NCBI GenBank assembly: GCA_964535315.1 | Contig: CAZHTS010000041.1 | Span: 1-40,192, forward strand | Direction: 5' to 3' | DNA from: CAZHTS01 sp964535315 | GTDB lineage: Bacteria > Chloroflexota > Anaerolineae > Anaerolineales > Anaerolineaceae | DNA: 40,192 nucleotides | Shown: positions 8,485 to 15,887 of the stretch, in pieces | Position numbering within the stretch: position 1 is the first letter of the stretch | Layout: the number at the start of each line of letters is the position of its first letter | Notes under the pieces: generated by a model | Told to the model about the DNA's origin: nothing | The model's input: only the letters and a program-made list of their open reading frames with translations | Database searches by the model: none | Translations under genes and position numbers: made by a program

Positions 8485-9423
8485 TCAACGGATGGGCCTC
8501 TCGTTGGCGATGATTGCCATATATCCCAGTACCGACCAGGAGTCGAGGAAGCGGTCGATATCGCGTTTGTAGCGTCCACGGCCGTCGACGATTTGCACCT
8601 TTTCCTCATCGTAGCCGGTGAGGATGACGGTGTGCTCGAATTGGGCCACAGTCACCACCTGGCCGTTGGGGGCGACGTAAGGAACGGGCACGCCGGGGCG
8701 GACGTTGCCCACCACCCAGACGATGACCGGGTGCCCGCTGGCGATTTCGGCCTGCAGGTCGTGCCAGGAGAGATTTTTCCAGGCGTAGGCGCGCACGCCG
8801 TACTGGCGCAGCAGGTTGGCGACCGGGTTGGCATGCACGCCGTAGGATTTGGGCGGAATATACCCCGCCTTGTCGGAAGGGTCGCCGACGAAGCCTTCGT
8901 CGGGGTTGAGCGAGGTGGGCAGGCGCGACTGGAATTCGAGCTCGTCGATGGTGAAGCCAAAGAAAGCGGCCCAGTCGACCGCAGAGCGCGCCTCGCAATC
9001 CAGGTTCAGGCGGCGGCCGTGGCCGGGAACGCCGCTCACCGACGCCTGCCCGGGCAGTTCGGTCAATGGGGGCGGGGCGGTGGGTGGAATGGGCGTGGGG
9101 GGGGCCTGGGTCGGCGGCAGGGCCGTAGGTGGGCGCGGCGAGGGGGAAAGGGTGGGCGATGCGGTACGCGTGGGGGTGGAGGTAGGGATGGGGCTCGGGG
9201 TAGGTGAGAGCGTGGGGAGCGGGGTGGGCGGCAGCGTGGGGAAAGTGGGCGAGGGGATCGGTACGGCCGCGGCGGCGGTGGCGGCGGACTGCTGCGTCTG
9301 CACCTGGCGGGCGTAAACCGCGTATGCGCCGAACAGCAGGCAGACAAAGGCGGCGCCGATTTCGATGATCAGAAAGATCACGGCCAGCGTATGGTCGCTC
9401 CCCGTAGTGGATCGTTTGCTCAT
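8485..9423 (-). CDS. membrane-anchored C39-like cysteine peptidase
   Basis: A 312-residue protein with one N-terminal membrane segment (about 13-35), a long Pro/Ser/Thr linker (about 45-122) and a C-terminal papain-fold domain of the C39-like type, placed outside the cell. The likely nucleophile is Cys143 in NLDCEARSAVDWAAFFG and the likely base is His264 in FEHTVILTGYDE, followed by the usual Asp-bearing strand. C39-like domains of this kind are common in exported Chloroflexota proteins; their substrates are mostly unknown, and there is no adjacent bacteriocin transporter to suggest leader-peptide processing. The start has no strong ribosome site, but an upstream extension would run into the lipoprotein gene 22 bases away. 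Confidence 0.83.
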   Translation of the reverse strand: MSKRSTTGSDHTLAVIFLIIEIGAAFVCLLFGAYAVYARQVQTQQSAATAAAAVPIPSPTFPTLPPTPLPTLSPTPSPIPTSTPTRTASPTLSPSPRPPTALPPTQAPPTPIPPTAPPPLTELPGQASVSGVPGHGRRLNLDCEARSAVDWAAFFGFTIDELEFQSRLPTSLNPDEGFVGDPSDKAGYIPPKSYGVHANPVANLLRQYGVRAYAWKNLSWHDLQAEIASGHPVIVWVVGNVRPGVPVPYVAPNGQVVTVAQFEHTVILTGYDEEKVQIVDGRGRYKRDIDRFLDSWSVLGYMAIIANERPIR

Positions 9424-9445
9424 GTGGGTCGTAAAAATAAAAGTG

Positions 9446-10036
9446 TTAAGGGATACCGGTAGTGGTTGGGGTTGGAGTAATAATGATGGTGGGGTAGACG
9501 TTGGTCACGACAATTTCGACGAAAAATGGATCGCCGAAGGGCTGGCCATCGGGGTTGAATGCCTGCCAGGAACTGCGATACTTGCCGGGCTGGTCGGGGG
9601 CGGTGAAGACGATGCGCAGCACGGCCCGGCTGCCGCTGCGCGCCGGGAAGAGGGTCTGTTCTTTGGCGGCGCCCATCTCCGAGCCGCTGGTCAGGCGGAT
9701 CTTATAGCGCTCGTCCCAGTTGCAGGTGCCGCTGTTTTCCACCTCCCAGCGTTTGTCCAGGGTGGAAGAGGGCACGACCTGGGTGCCGTCCGGGATGGTG
9801 ACGTCGGTGATGAAGGTCAGCAGGTCGGAGCAGTTGGATTTGCTGGTGGCGCGCGCCGCGGGTGGGGCGGTGGGCGTCTCGGGCGGCAGGGTGGGGGCCG
9901 CCAGGGTGGGCGGGCGGAAGGGGGGAACGTTTTGCCCCTCCGGCGCGGAAATGCGTGGCCCTCCACAACCCTGAAGGGCCACGGTTAACAGCAAAGCGCT
10001 AAGGAACGCAAACGGGCGGGGTGTTCGCCGGGGCAA
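9446..10036 (-). CDS. lipoprotein with NBR1-type Ig-like domain, TTG start
   Basis: A 196-residue exported lipoprotein. The frame is open further upstream, but the extra stretch overlaps recA and is Arg-rich nonsense. The TTG at 10036 has a perfect AGGAGG five bases before it and gives a proper signal peptide with lipobox (TVALQGC). After a Pro/Thr linker comes an Ig-like domain of the NBR1 (Next to BRCA1) type: the W of WEVENSGTCNWDERYKI, the GS repeat, and WQAFNPDGQPFGDPFFVEI near the end. In bacteria this domain is found in exported proteins, probably as a binding module; the partner is unknown. It lies 26 bases after recA and 22 before the peptidase gene. Confidence 0.85.
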   Translation of the reverse strand: MPRRTPRPFAFLSALLLTVALQGCGGPRISAPEGQNVPPFRPPTLAAPTLPPETPTAPPAARATSKSNCSDLLTFITDVTIPDGTQVVPSSTLDKRWEVENSGTCNWDERYKIRLTSGSEMGAAKEQTLFPARSGSRAVLRIVFTAPDQPGKYRSSWQAFNPDGQPFGDPFFVEIVVTNVYPTIIITPTPTTTGIP

Positions 10037-10062
10037 ACTGGCCTCCTGAGGGGTGGTGTGTG

Positions 10063-11151
10063 CTATTCGGCGCCCTCGTCGTCGTCTTCGCTGCCGGTGG
10101 GCAGGGGGACGGTGCCGCTGAGGGCCTTCTGGCGCACGGCAGTTTCGATCTCGGTGCACAGGTCGGGGTTCTGGCGCAGGAATTCTTTGGCGTTTTCACG
10201 CCCCTGGCCGAGGCGGATGTCGCCGTAGGAGAAGAAGGCGCCGCGCTTGGTGACGATCTCGAGCTGGGTGGCCAGGTCGATCACATCGCCGACCTTGGAA
10301 ATGCCTTCGTTGTACATGATGTCGAATTCGGCGGTGCGGAAGGGCGCAGCGACCTTGTTCTTGACGACGCGCACGCGCACGCGGTTGCCGATGATCTCGG
10401 CGCCGACCTTGATGGACTGGACGCGGCGGGCGTCGAGGCGCACGGAGGCGTAGAACTTGAGCGCCAGACCGCCGGGGGTGGTCTCGGGGTTGCCGAACAT
10501 GACGCCGATCTTCTGGCGCAGCTGGTTGGTGAAGATAACGGTGGTCTTGGTCTGGTTGATGGCGCCGGAGAGCTTGCGCAGCGCTTGCGACATCAGGCGG
10601 GCCTGCATGCCCATGCTGGCGTCGCCCATGTCGCCTTCGATTTCGGCGCGGGGCACCAGGGCGGCCACCGAGTCGATGACGACCACATCGACGGCGCCGG
10701 AACGGACGAGGGTCTCGGCGATTTCGAGCGCCTGTTCACCGGTGTCGGGCTGCGAGACGAGCAGGTTATCGGTGTTGACGCCGCAGCGGGCAGCGTAGGC
10801 GGGGTCGAGGGCGTGTTCCATGTCGATGTAAGCCGCCATACCGCCCATGCGTTGGGTTTCGGCGACCACGTGTTGGCAGATGGTGGTCTTGCCCGAAGAT
10901 TCCGGGCCGAAGATTTCGGTGATGCGGCCGCGCGGAATGCCGCCGACGCCCAGGGCCAGATCGAGGGAGAGGGAGCCGGTGGGGATGGATTCGACGGAAA
11001 GATGATGGGCCTCGCCCATACGCATGATCGCACCTTCACCGTAACGTTTGACGATATCCCCGAGGGCCTTGTCGAGGACGGCGCGTCGGGCTTCGTCCAT
11101 GACGGGGCCGGTTGGGGTTGGTTGGGTGGGCTGAGCGGATTTTCGGGCCAT
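10063..11151 (-). CDS. recA: recombinase RecA
   Basis: A 362-residue protein that forms filaments on single-stranded DNA, carries out strand exchange and triggers LexA self-cleavage. Walker A is GPESSGKT (82-89), followed by the Walker B strand VDVVVIDSVAALVP, the L1 loop region EIEGDMGDASMG, and TNQLRQKIGVMFGNPETTPGGLALKFY for L2 and beyond. The C-terminal tail is acidic (EDDDEGAE), as is usual. One odd point is YIDMEHALDP, where most RecA proteins have Ala in place of this Met. GGAG precedes the ATG. Its promoter is about 120 bases upstream and carries a LexA-box-like palindrome, in keeping with SOS control. Confidence 0.98.
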   Translation of the reverse strand: MARKSAQPTQPTPTGPVMDEARRAVLDKALGDIVKRYGEGAIMRMGEAHHLSVESIPTGSLSLDLALGVGGIPRGRITEIFGPESSGKTTICQHVVAETQRMGGMAAYIDMEHALDPAYAARCGVNTDNLLVSQPDTGEQALEIAETLVRSGAVDVVVIDSVAALVPRAEIEGDMGDASMGMQARLMSQALRKLSGAINQTKTTVIFTNQLRQKIGVMFGNPETTPGGLALKFYASVRLDARRVQSIKVGAEIIGNRVRVRVVKNKVAAPFRTAEFDIMYNEGISKVGDVIDLATQLEIVTKRGAFFSYGDIRLGQGRENAKEFLRQNPDLCTEIETAVRQKALSGTVPLPTGSEDDDEGAE

Positions 11152-11221
11152 GATTTACTCCTGTTCTGGGTTACTTATGATTATATCCTGTATTGGCAAG
11201 GTCGCATTGTAAAATCGGTTT

Positions 11222-11237
11222 CGTTTTTGTAAAAACG
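11222..11237. repeat. palindrome in the recA leader
   Basis: CGTTTTT and AAAAACG form a 7-bp inverted repeat with a two-base centre, inside the untranslated leader of recA. It could be a protein-binding site; the two-base centre makes a tight RNA hairpin less likely. Confidence 0.4.
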
Positions 11238-11271
11238 GAGCCCGTGGGTATTGTTTCGGATCGTTATTGTC

Positions 11272-11300
11272 ATTTTAGAATAAATGTTCTATTATGTCAA
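11272..11300 (-). promoter_or_regulatory. recA promoter
   Basis: On the minus strand TTGACA (11295-11300) and TAAAAT (11272-11277) are separated by 17 bases. The predicted transcript has a leader of about 110 bases before the recA ATG at 11151. Confidence 0.75.
11276..11291. promoter_or_regulatory. LexA-box-like operator in the recA promoter
   Basis: TAGAATAAATGTTCTA is a 6-4-6 inverted repeat with one mismatch. It resembles the Gram-positive SOS box GAAC-N4-GTTC and sits between the -35 and -10 boxes of recA, where a bound repressor would block polymerase. No lexA gene is in the window, so the assignment rests on form and place. Confidence 0.5.
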
Positions 11301-11373
11301 TGGTGAGGCGTAAAAGGGCGCGTTTTTCCTTGCAGGTTTTCCGGTACAATAGAAGAGAGACGAGGTGTTGTCG

Positions 11374-12228
11374 ATGAGCTATGAACGTGTAAGCAAGTTA
11401 ATGGGTTGGATCGTTTTGCTGCTGGGCCTGGTGGGGGTGGCGGCTGTGTGCTGGTCGCCGGCGCAGGCAGCGGGCGCGTTGTGCGGCGATGGTTCGGCTC
11501 CAGATTACGGCTTCGATTACGATTTGCGCCAGGAGCACTGGACGGTGGACTGGCAGGCGTACGTCTCCGAAGACACGGTAAACGAGGTGGACGGCATACT
11601 CGACCGTCTGAACTGGGAAAGCGTGGCGCAGACGATGATCCTGTTCAAGCCGCAGGCGGAGGTGGGCAACCGGGTCAACTGTGCGGTGCATTTCTTGCGC
11701 TACATGAAGCTGGGGCTGCCGTCGGGGACGCGCAAGGATAACGGTTTTGTCTTTCTGGTGGTGGTCGAGGGCGGCAAGATCGACGTGCATTACGGCGTGG
11801 GGCTGGGGCTGCCGGCGCTGACCGCCCCGGAACTGACGGAGCTCAACCGTACGGCCGAGGAGACGTATCGTTCGAGCGGTAGTATGGATGAGGCCCTCCT
11901 GGCGTTGGTGCGCGCTTTCGACCGTTATGCGCGCAGCAAGTACCCGGCGCTGGTTTCCCCGGCGCCGACGGCGGTGACGATCAACCTGCCGGCTTTGCCG
12001 GAAGGACCGGCCGGTGTGGCAACGTTGTGCTGCCTGATCTGCATCGGCATCCTGATCTTGATTTTTGTGATCTGGTTGTTGACCCGGCTGGCGCGGCTGG
12101 GGATCCATATCCGTCCCGGGCGCTGGAGCCCGCCGGGCTCGGGCTTCCCCTTTGGCGGCGGCGGGGGCGGCGGTGGTTCGCCGTGGCGGGGCGGCAGCGG
12201 CAGCGGGCGCTCCGGGCGCGGCAATTGA
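11374..12228 (+). CDS. TPM-domain membrane protein
   Basis: A 284-residue protein with an N-terminal membrane or signal segment, an extracytoplasmic TPM (TLP18.3/Psb32/MOLO-1) domain over about residues 45-195, a second membrane segment (CCLICIGILILIFVIWLL) and a Gly/Ser-rich, Arg-containing tail. The TPM hallmarks are DNGFVFLVVVEGGKIDVHYGVG, split as the DNG turn and the HYGVG strand. The frame is also open from a GTG nine bases upstream, but GAGGTG six bases before the ATG at 11374 favours that start. Its partner gene for a LemA-like protein lies 24 bases downstream, a pairing seen often for TPM proteins. The biochemical role is not settled; some TPM domains act as phosphatases. Confidence 0.85.
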   Translation: MSYERVSKLMGWIVLLLGLVGVAAVCWSPAQAAGALCGDGSAPDYGFDYDLRQEHWTVDWQAYVSEDTVNEVDGILDRLNWESVAQTMILFKPQAEVGNRVNCAVHFLRYMKLGLPSGTRKDNGFVFLVVVEGGKIDVHYGVGLGLPALTAPELTELNRTAEETYRSSGSMDEALLALVRAFDRYARSKYPALVSPAPTAVTINLPALPEGPAGVATLCCLICIGILILIFVIWLLTRLARLGIHIRPGRWSPPGSGFPFGGGGGGGGSPWRGGSGSGRSGRGN

Positions 12229-12252
12229 TTTTTTTGATACGGAGGTGAAGTG

Positions 12253-12945
12253 ATGAAACGTGGTTGGATGACCCTGTTGGCTTTGCTGGTGCTGGTTTCG
12301 TTGTTGAGTGGGTGTGGAACGGTCAGCGGGCTGGTAGATAGCGGAGCGAACGAATATAACGAACTGGTGGCGCTGGTGCAGGGTGTGCAGTCGTCGGCGG
12401 CCAACTTCCAGCTGGTGACCGATACACAGTACGCCAAGATCCAGGCCAAGACGCAGATCACCCGCGATTATTACGAGGCGGTGACGCAAAGCGGCGAGGT
12501 GTGGAGCGGCAATTTCCGCTCGCAGGCTGAGGCGCTCAATCAACTGTTGCGTAATTACCGTGACGAAAACGGGCAGCCGCTGGATCCCACCAAACTGAAC
12601 CTGCCTGCCTTGCAGGGCAAGGGGGCGCTGCCCAACGGCTTAGGCGAGGGTTTTACGTTGTACGTGAACGCCATTACCCAGGCCCCGCCGCCGGTGCCGG
12701 ATGCAAAGGTGACGCTGGCGCTGGGCGATACGATCGACGAGGCGATGAACACGGTGCAGTTAGCCGGGACGGATTGGAATGACGCCGTGCGCGCCTACAA
12801 TACCCGCCGGGCGCAGATCAAGGGTGAGATTGTGGCGCGGGTCTCGGCGTATTTTGGCTTCGAACTGCCGGTGACCTTCCCGTATTATCAGGGCGGCAAC
12901 GCCGGCAAACCCGTGCAAAACCCGTTGGCGACGCCGGCGCCGTGA
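12253..12945 (+). CDS. LemA-like lipoprotein
   Basis: A 230-residue exported protein with signal peptide and lipobox (LLSGC) and a helical body. The LemA family signature is visible at the C-terminal end of the helices: DWNDAVRAYNTRRAQ, then YFGFELPVTFPYY. Many LemA proteins have a plain N-terminal membrane helix, so a lipid anchor is a variation. GGAGGTG five bases upstream picks the ATG at 12253 over the GTG just before it. It forms a two-gene unit with the TPM gene and probably works with it at the cell surface. It converges with the broken TPR gene, six bases between the stop codons. Confidence 0.82.
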   Translation: MKRGWMTLLALLVLVSLLSGCGTVSGLVDSGANEYNELVALVQGVQSSAANFQLVTDTQYAKIQAKTQITRDYYEAVTQSGEVWSGNFRSQAEALNQLLRNYRDENGQPLDPTKLNLPALQGKGALPNGLGEGFTLYVNAITQAPPPVPDAKVTLALGDTIDEAMNTVQLAGTDWNDAVRAYNTRRAQIKGEIVARVSAYFGFELPVTFPYYQGGNAGKPVQNPLATPAP

Positions 12946-12951
12946 TGCGGC

Positions 12952-13443
12952 TTAATCGTCTGCCGGGGGCCGGCTGATGCGAAGCGGCTTCAGGGCGGAT
13001 TGCAACTGCATAATTCTCTGGCGGACGGCTTCCTGGTTGGCGGCATGCGGCGCCAGCGCCAGTTAACGCTCAAAGTCTGCCACGGCTGCCTGCGGAGCGC
13101 CCATTGCGTCGTACGTCAGTCCGCGGCTGAGATAAACGTCGGCGTCGTTTGCGTCCAGAGCGATGGCCGTGTCGAGGTCGCGGATGGCCGGCGCAAAGTC
13201 GCTGCATTGGGCGTAAGTCACGCCGCGGTTGTAGCAGGCGTTTGCCAGGCCTGGGGCGAGCGCCAGAGCGGCGGTGTAATCGTAGATGGCGCAATCCAGA
13301 CGGCGGCACGTCTGGTGGGCAAAGGCGCGCTGGTGGTAGGCCTGAACGTGCTGCAGGTGGATGGCGAGGGCGCGGCTGAAGCACAGGATGGCCTGTGCCA
13401 CATCGCCGTTCTGGACGGAGTGCATGCCTTTTTCAAACCAGTG
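12952..13443 (-). pseudogene. TPR-repeat gene broken by in-frame stops
   Basis: The open part runs from the ATG at 13425 to a TAA at 13063-13065 (120 residues) and holds about three tetratricopeptide repeats, for example AIRDLDTAIALDANDADVYL. Past that TAA the same frame continues for 36 codons as LALAPHAANQEAVRQRI and on to a second TAA at 12952-12954. Residues before and after the stop join into a standard repeat end (ADFER, stop, LALAP), where TPR proteins usually have Ala or Tyr. Upstream, HWFEKG, typical of the start of a repeat, follows another in-frame TAA (13444-13446). TAA ends several intact genes here, so stop reassignment is unlikely. It is a recent pseudogene, or carries sequence errors. 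Confidence 0.7.
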
Positions 13444-13503
13444 TTAGGCCGCCGCCGGGGCGCCCAGGTCTTTCAGGATTTCCCCAGGGGTGGGCGAACG
13501 GTT

Positions 13504-14349
13504 TCAGCGCCAGGTCTTGAGCCAGTCGAGGACGATGCGTTCGAAGTCGGGGCGGTGTTCCATGAAAGGCGTGTGCCCGCAGTGAGGCATGACATGCAGG
13601 CTGGCGGCGGGCATGTGGGCCGAGGCCCAGCGCGCCTGTTCGCAGGGCACAACCGGATCCTGGGCGCCGCTGAAGATGAGGGCGGGGGTGGTCAGGCCGT
13701 TGATGACCGGGCGCAGATCGCAGACTTCGAGCATGTTGAGCAGAATGGCGAGGTTGCGGATCGACATGCGGCGGTAGATGGGCATGAACTTGCGAATGGC
13801 ATCCCACACTTCGGGATCGGCCCACAGCGCTTGGGGGTCGTAGACGTATTGCCGCAGTCCCCAGATGAGGGCCGGGGCGCCAAGCTGGGTCAGGCGCATC
13901 ATGCACCAGTAGAGCGGGTAGAGACGCCGCCGCAGCAGTTTATGGGTCAGGCCGAGGATGCCGCTAAGCGGGCCCCAGATGACGGCGTCGACGGCGACGA
14001 CACGTTTGACCAGGCGCGGCAGGCGGGCGGCCGCGCCCAACGCCACCAGGCCGCCGGTGGAATGGCCGATGATCGTTACGGGGTGTCCCTGGGCGATGTC
14101 CTGGATGGCAGCGCATTCCAGGTCGAGGAGCAAATCCTGGGTGAGAACGGTGTAATCGGGGGGGACGCTGGCCTGTCCGTGACCGGGTAGATCGAGGGTC
14201 ACGCAGCGGCCAAGGGGTTGAAAGGTGGGCAGGATGGCGTCCCAGCTCTGCCGGGCGGCGGAGTAGCCGTGGATGAAGATGTAGGTGGCTTCGCCGGCGG
14301 AGTGTTCTTGCCAGGTGAGGGTGTGGCCGAGATGTTGGGTAGAAGGCAC
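13504..14349 (-). CDS. alpha/beta-fold hydrolase
   Basis: A 281-residue cytoplasmic hydrolase of the alpha/beta fold. The oxyanion block FIHGYSAARQSWD is near residue 25, the nucleophile elbow is GHSTGG (near residue 95), the acid is the Asp of IFSGAQDPVVP, and the base is the His of HCGHTPFMEH, so the triad is complete. A helical cap lies between about 135 and 210. The substrate is unknown; esterases, lyases and dehalogenases share these features. The start is taken as GTG at 14349, behind AGGAA, because the longer frame runs through the assembly gap. A TACAAT -10 box lies at 14385-14390 on the same strand, but its -35 falls at the edge of the gap. Confidence 0.82.
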   Translation of the reverse strand: MPSTQHLGHTLTWQEHSAGEATYIFIHGYSAARQSWDAILPTFQPLGRCVTLDLPGHGQASVPPDYTVLTQDLLLDLECAAIQDIAQGHPVTIIGHSTGGLVALGAAARLPRLVKRVVAVDAVIWGPLSGILGLTHKLLRRRLYPLYWCMMRLTQLGAPALIWGLRQYVYDPQALWADPEVWDAIRKFMPIYRRMSIRNLAILLNMLEVCDLRPVINGLTTPALIFSGAQDPVVPCEQARWASAHMPAASLHVMPHCGHTPFMEHRPDFERIVLDWLKTWR

Positions 14350-14412
14350 GGAGATTATTCCTGAATTGAGATATGAATACTCAGATTGTACCAGAATTCG
14401 CAGGGGCAAATT

Positions 14413-14512
14413 NNNNNNNNNNNNNNNNNNNNNNNNNNNNNNNNNNNNNNNNNNNNNNNNNNNNNNNNNNNNNNNNNNNNNNNNNNNNNNNNNNNNNNNN
14501 NNNNNNNNNNNN
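14413..14512. other. assembly gap of 100 N
   Basis: Exactly 100 N, the usual placeholder for a scaffold join of unknown size. It lies in the divergent promoter region between the hydrolase and the GntR-type regulator, so the -35 of the hydrolase and any shared operator may be missing. Confidence 0.98.
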
Positions 14513-14521
14513 GTGATGGGG

Positions 14522-14550
14522 TTGACAGGGGCGTGAGAAAGTTGTATCAT
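14522..14550 (+). promoter_or_regulatory. promoter of the gntR-cupin-deaminase operon
   Basis: TTGACA (14522-14527) and TATCAT (14545-14550) are separated by 17 bases, with the first ATG of the operon 39 bases downstream. Confidence 0.65.
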
Positions 14551-14563
14551 GGGCAAGAGTTAT

Positions 14564-14576
14564 GAATTCTGAATTC
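14564..14576. promoter_or_regulatory. tandem GAATTC palindromes, possible GntR operator
   Basis: GAATTC occurs twice with one base between, just downstream of the predicted transcription start and 13 bases before the regulator's ATG. The site as a whole is symmetric around the middle T. GntR-type repressors bind short symmetric sites in such positions; the link to this regulator is by location only. Confidence 0.35.
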
Positions 14577-14588
14577 TTGGGATGAACG

Positions 14589-15329
14589 ATGCGCAAAATG
14601 GATGCTGAAACACAGACGCGTTTGCAGCACGAGTTGGAGAAAGACGTGCTGGCTTTCATCCACCGCCACCAGCTGCACAAGGGCGACGCCCTGCCGCCGC
14701 AGAAGGAACTGGCGGAAGAACTGGGGGTGAGCATGGCGGCGCTGCGCGAGGCGCTGATCCGCCTGCAAGGGGCCGGGGTGGTGCGTTTTGTCCACGGACG
14801 GGGTACATTCCTGGCCAGCGACCCGGATGCTATCCAGTTTGGGGTGCGCACCAATTTCAGCCTGTCGGAGATGATTCGCGAGATGGGCATGACGCCGGGC
14901 TCGCGCCAGGTGTGGTTGGGGAGCGTGCCTGCGCCGGAGGGGTTCGCCGATTTTCTGGGGGCGGCGCCTGGCGAGGCGGTGGCCTGTTTGCGGCGCACGC
15001 GCACGGCGGATGGGGCGCCGTTTGCGTATGCGGTGGGCTATTTTGCGCGGCGTTTCCCGGCGCTGGAGATGGCGGCGGGCGATTTCCCGGGGTCGTTGTA
15101 TACCTTTTGCGAAGAAGCAGGCGAGGCTGTGTACGAGTCAGAGGCGGTGATTGAGGCGCAGGAGGCGGACGATGAGACCTGCCGGCGTTTACAACTGGCG
15201 CCCGGCACAGCGGTGCTGGCGTTGATCCAGCAGCATCGCAACCGGCGCGGCGAGCCGGTGTTTGCCTCGGTGGAGTATTTTAAACAGCACCAACTGCGCT
15301 TGAAGTTCTCGCGGGTGCGTACGATTTAG
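14589..15329 (+). CDS. GntR-family regulator with UTRA domain
   Basis: A 246-residue transcription factor. The N-terminal winged helix-turn-helix (about 10-78) reads KGDALPPQKELAEELGVS, then AALREALIRLQGAGVV and the wing RFVHGRGTF, all typical of GntR. The C-terminal half (about 92-240) is a UTRA ligand-binding domain of the HutC subfamily, with FPGSLYTFCEEAG and a closing EYFKQHQLRLKF. HutC-type regulators respond to small metabolites such as sugars, urocanate or amino-sugar phosphates. The downstream genes suggest a nucleoside-related ligand, which is inference. It is first in its operon and may control itself through the site just upstream. The ATG has no strong ribosome site. Confidence 0.9.
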   Translation: MRKMDAETQTRLQHELEKDVLAFIHRHQLHKGDALPPQKELAEELGVSMAALREALIRLQGAGVVRFVHGRGTFLASDPDAIQFGVRTNFSLSEMIREMGMTPGSRQVWLGSVPAPEGFADFLGAAPGEAVACLRRTRTADGAPFAYAVGYFARRFPALEMAAGDFPGSLYTFCEEAGEAVYESEAVIEAQEADDETCRRLQLAPGTAVLALIQQHRNRRGEPVFASVEYFKQHQLRLKFSRVRTI

Positions 15330-15357
15330 AGGGTTATTTTTGGGAAGGAGGCGAAAA

Positions 15358-15870
15358 ATGAGCGAGCAAAGCATTGCCAGCCGGCTGAAGGCATTTTATG
15401 GGATGGGGGCGTTGCCGGTCGAGGGGGGATATTTCCAGCAGTCGTATGTGTGCGACCAGCGGGTGACGCTGGCGCAGTATGGGCGTGAGAAGCCGCTGGG
15501 TACGGCAATCCTGTATCTGTACGACGGCGAGGACGCCGATTGTTTTTCGGCGCTGCACCGTTTGCCGACGGATGAGGTATATCATTTTTATCTGGGCAAC
15601 CCGGTTGAAATGCTGCTGCTGTATCCCGGCGGGCGCTCGCAGCGGGTGATCCTGGGGCCGGATGTATTTAACGGCCAGCAGGTACAGTTCGTCGTGCCTG
15701 CCGGGGTGTGGCAGGGTTCGCATCTGCGGCCGGGGGGGCAGTATGCGCTGGTTGGGACGACGATGGCGCCGGGTTACGACGACGCCGATTACGAGGGCGG
15801 TGAGCGCGAGGAATTGGCGCAGGCTTATCCACACGAGGCGGAATTGATCCGCACTTTGACGAGAATCTAA
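15358..15870 (+). CDS. cupin-fold protein of the DUF985 family
   Basis: A 170-residue single-domain protein of the RmlC-like cupin fold (DUF985, cupin_5). Visible blocks are EGGYFQQSYVCDQ near residue 23, then DEVYHFYLGNPVEMLLLYPGG, split as the HFYLGNP strand, and VPAGVWQGSHL, which together form the small barrel; the family ends with MAPGYDDADYEGG as here. Members have been solved as structures but have no agreed function; a sugar- or nucleotide-binding role is often supposed. AAGGAGG (15345-15351) fixes the ATG at 15358. It lies 28 bases after the regulator and 17 before the deaminase gene, so the three are co-transcribed. Confidence 0.87.
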   Translation: MSEQSIASRLKAFYGMGALPVEGGYFQQSYVCDQRVTLAQYGREKPLGTAILYLYDGEDADCFSALHRLPTDEVYHFYLGNPVEMLLLYPGGRSQRVILGPDVFNGQQVQFVVPAGVWQGSHLRPGGQYALVGTTMAPGYDDADYEGGEREELAQAYPHEAELIRTLTRI

Positions 15871-15887
15871 GCCCATTGGAGGACACT

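Noticed and set aside
10037..10159. Longer form of the NBR1-domain lipoprotein starting at 10159
   Set aside because: The extra 41 residues overlap recA, are Arg-rich and lack a ribosome site, and they would bury the signal peptide.
13063..13446. TAA recoded as a sense codon
   Set aside because: TAA is the normal stop of E2, ahcY and other intact genes here, so reassignment does not fit; a broken gene is simpler.
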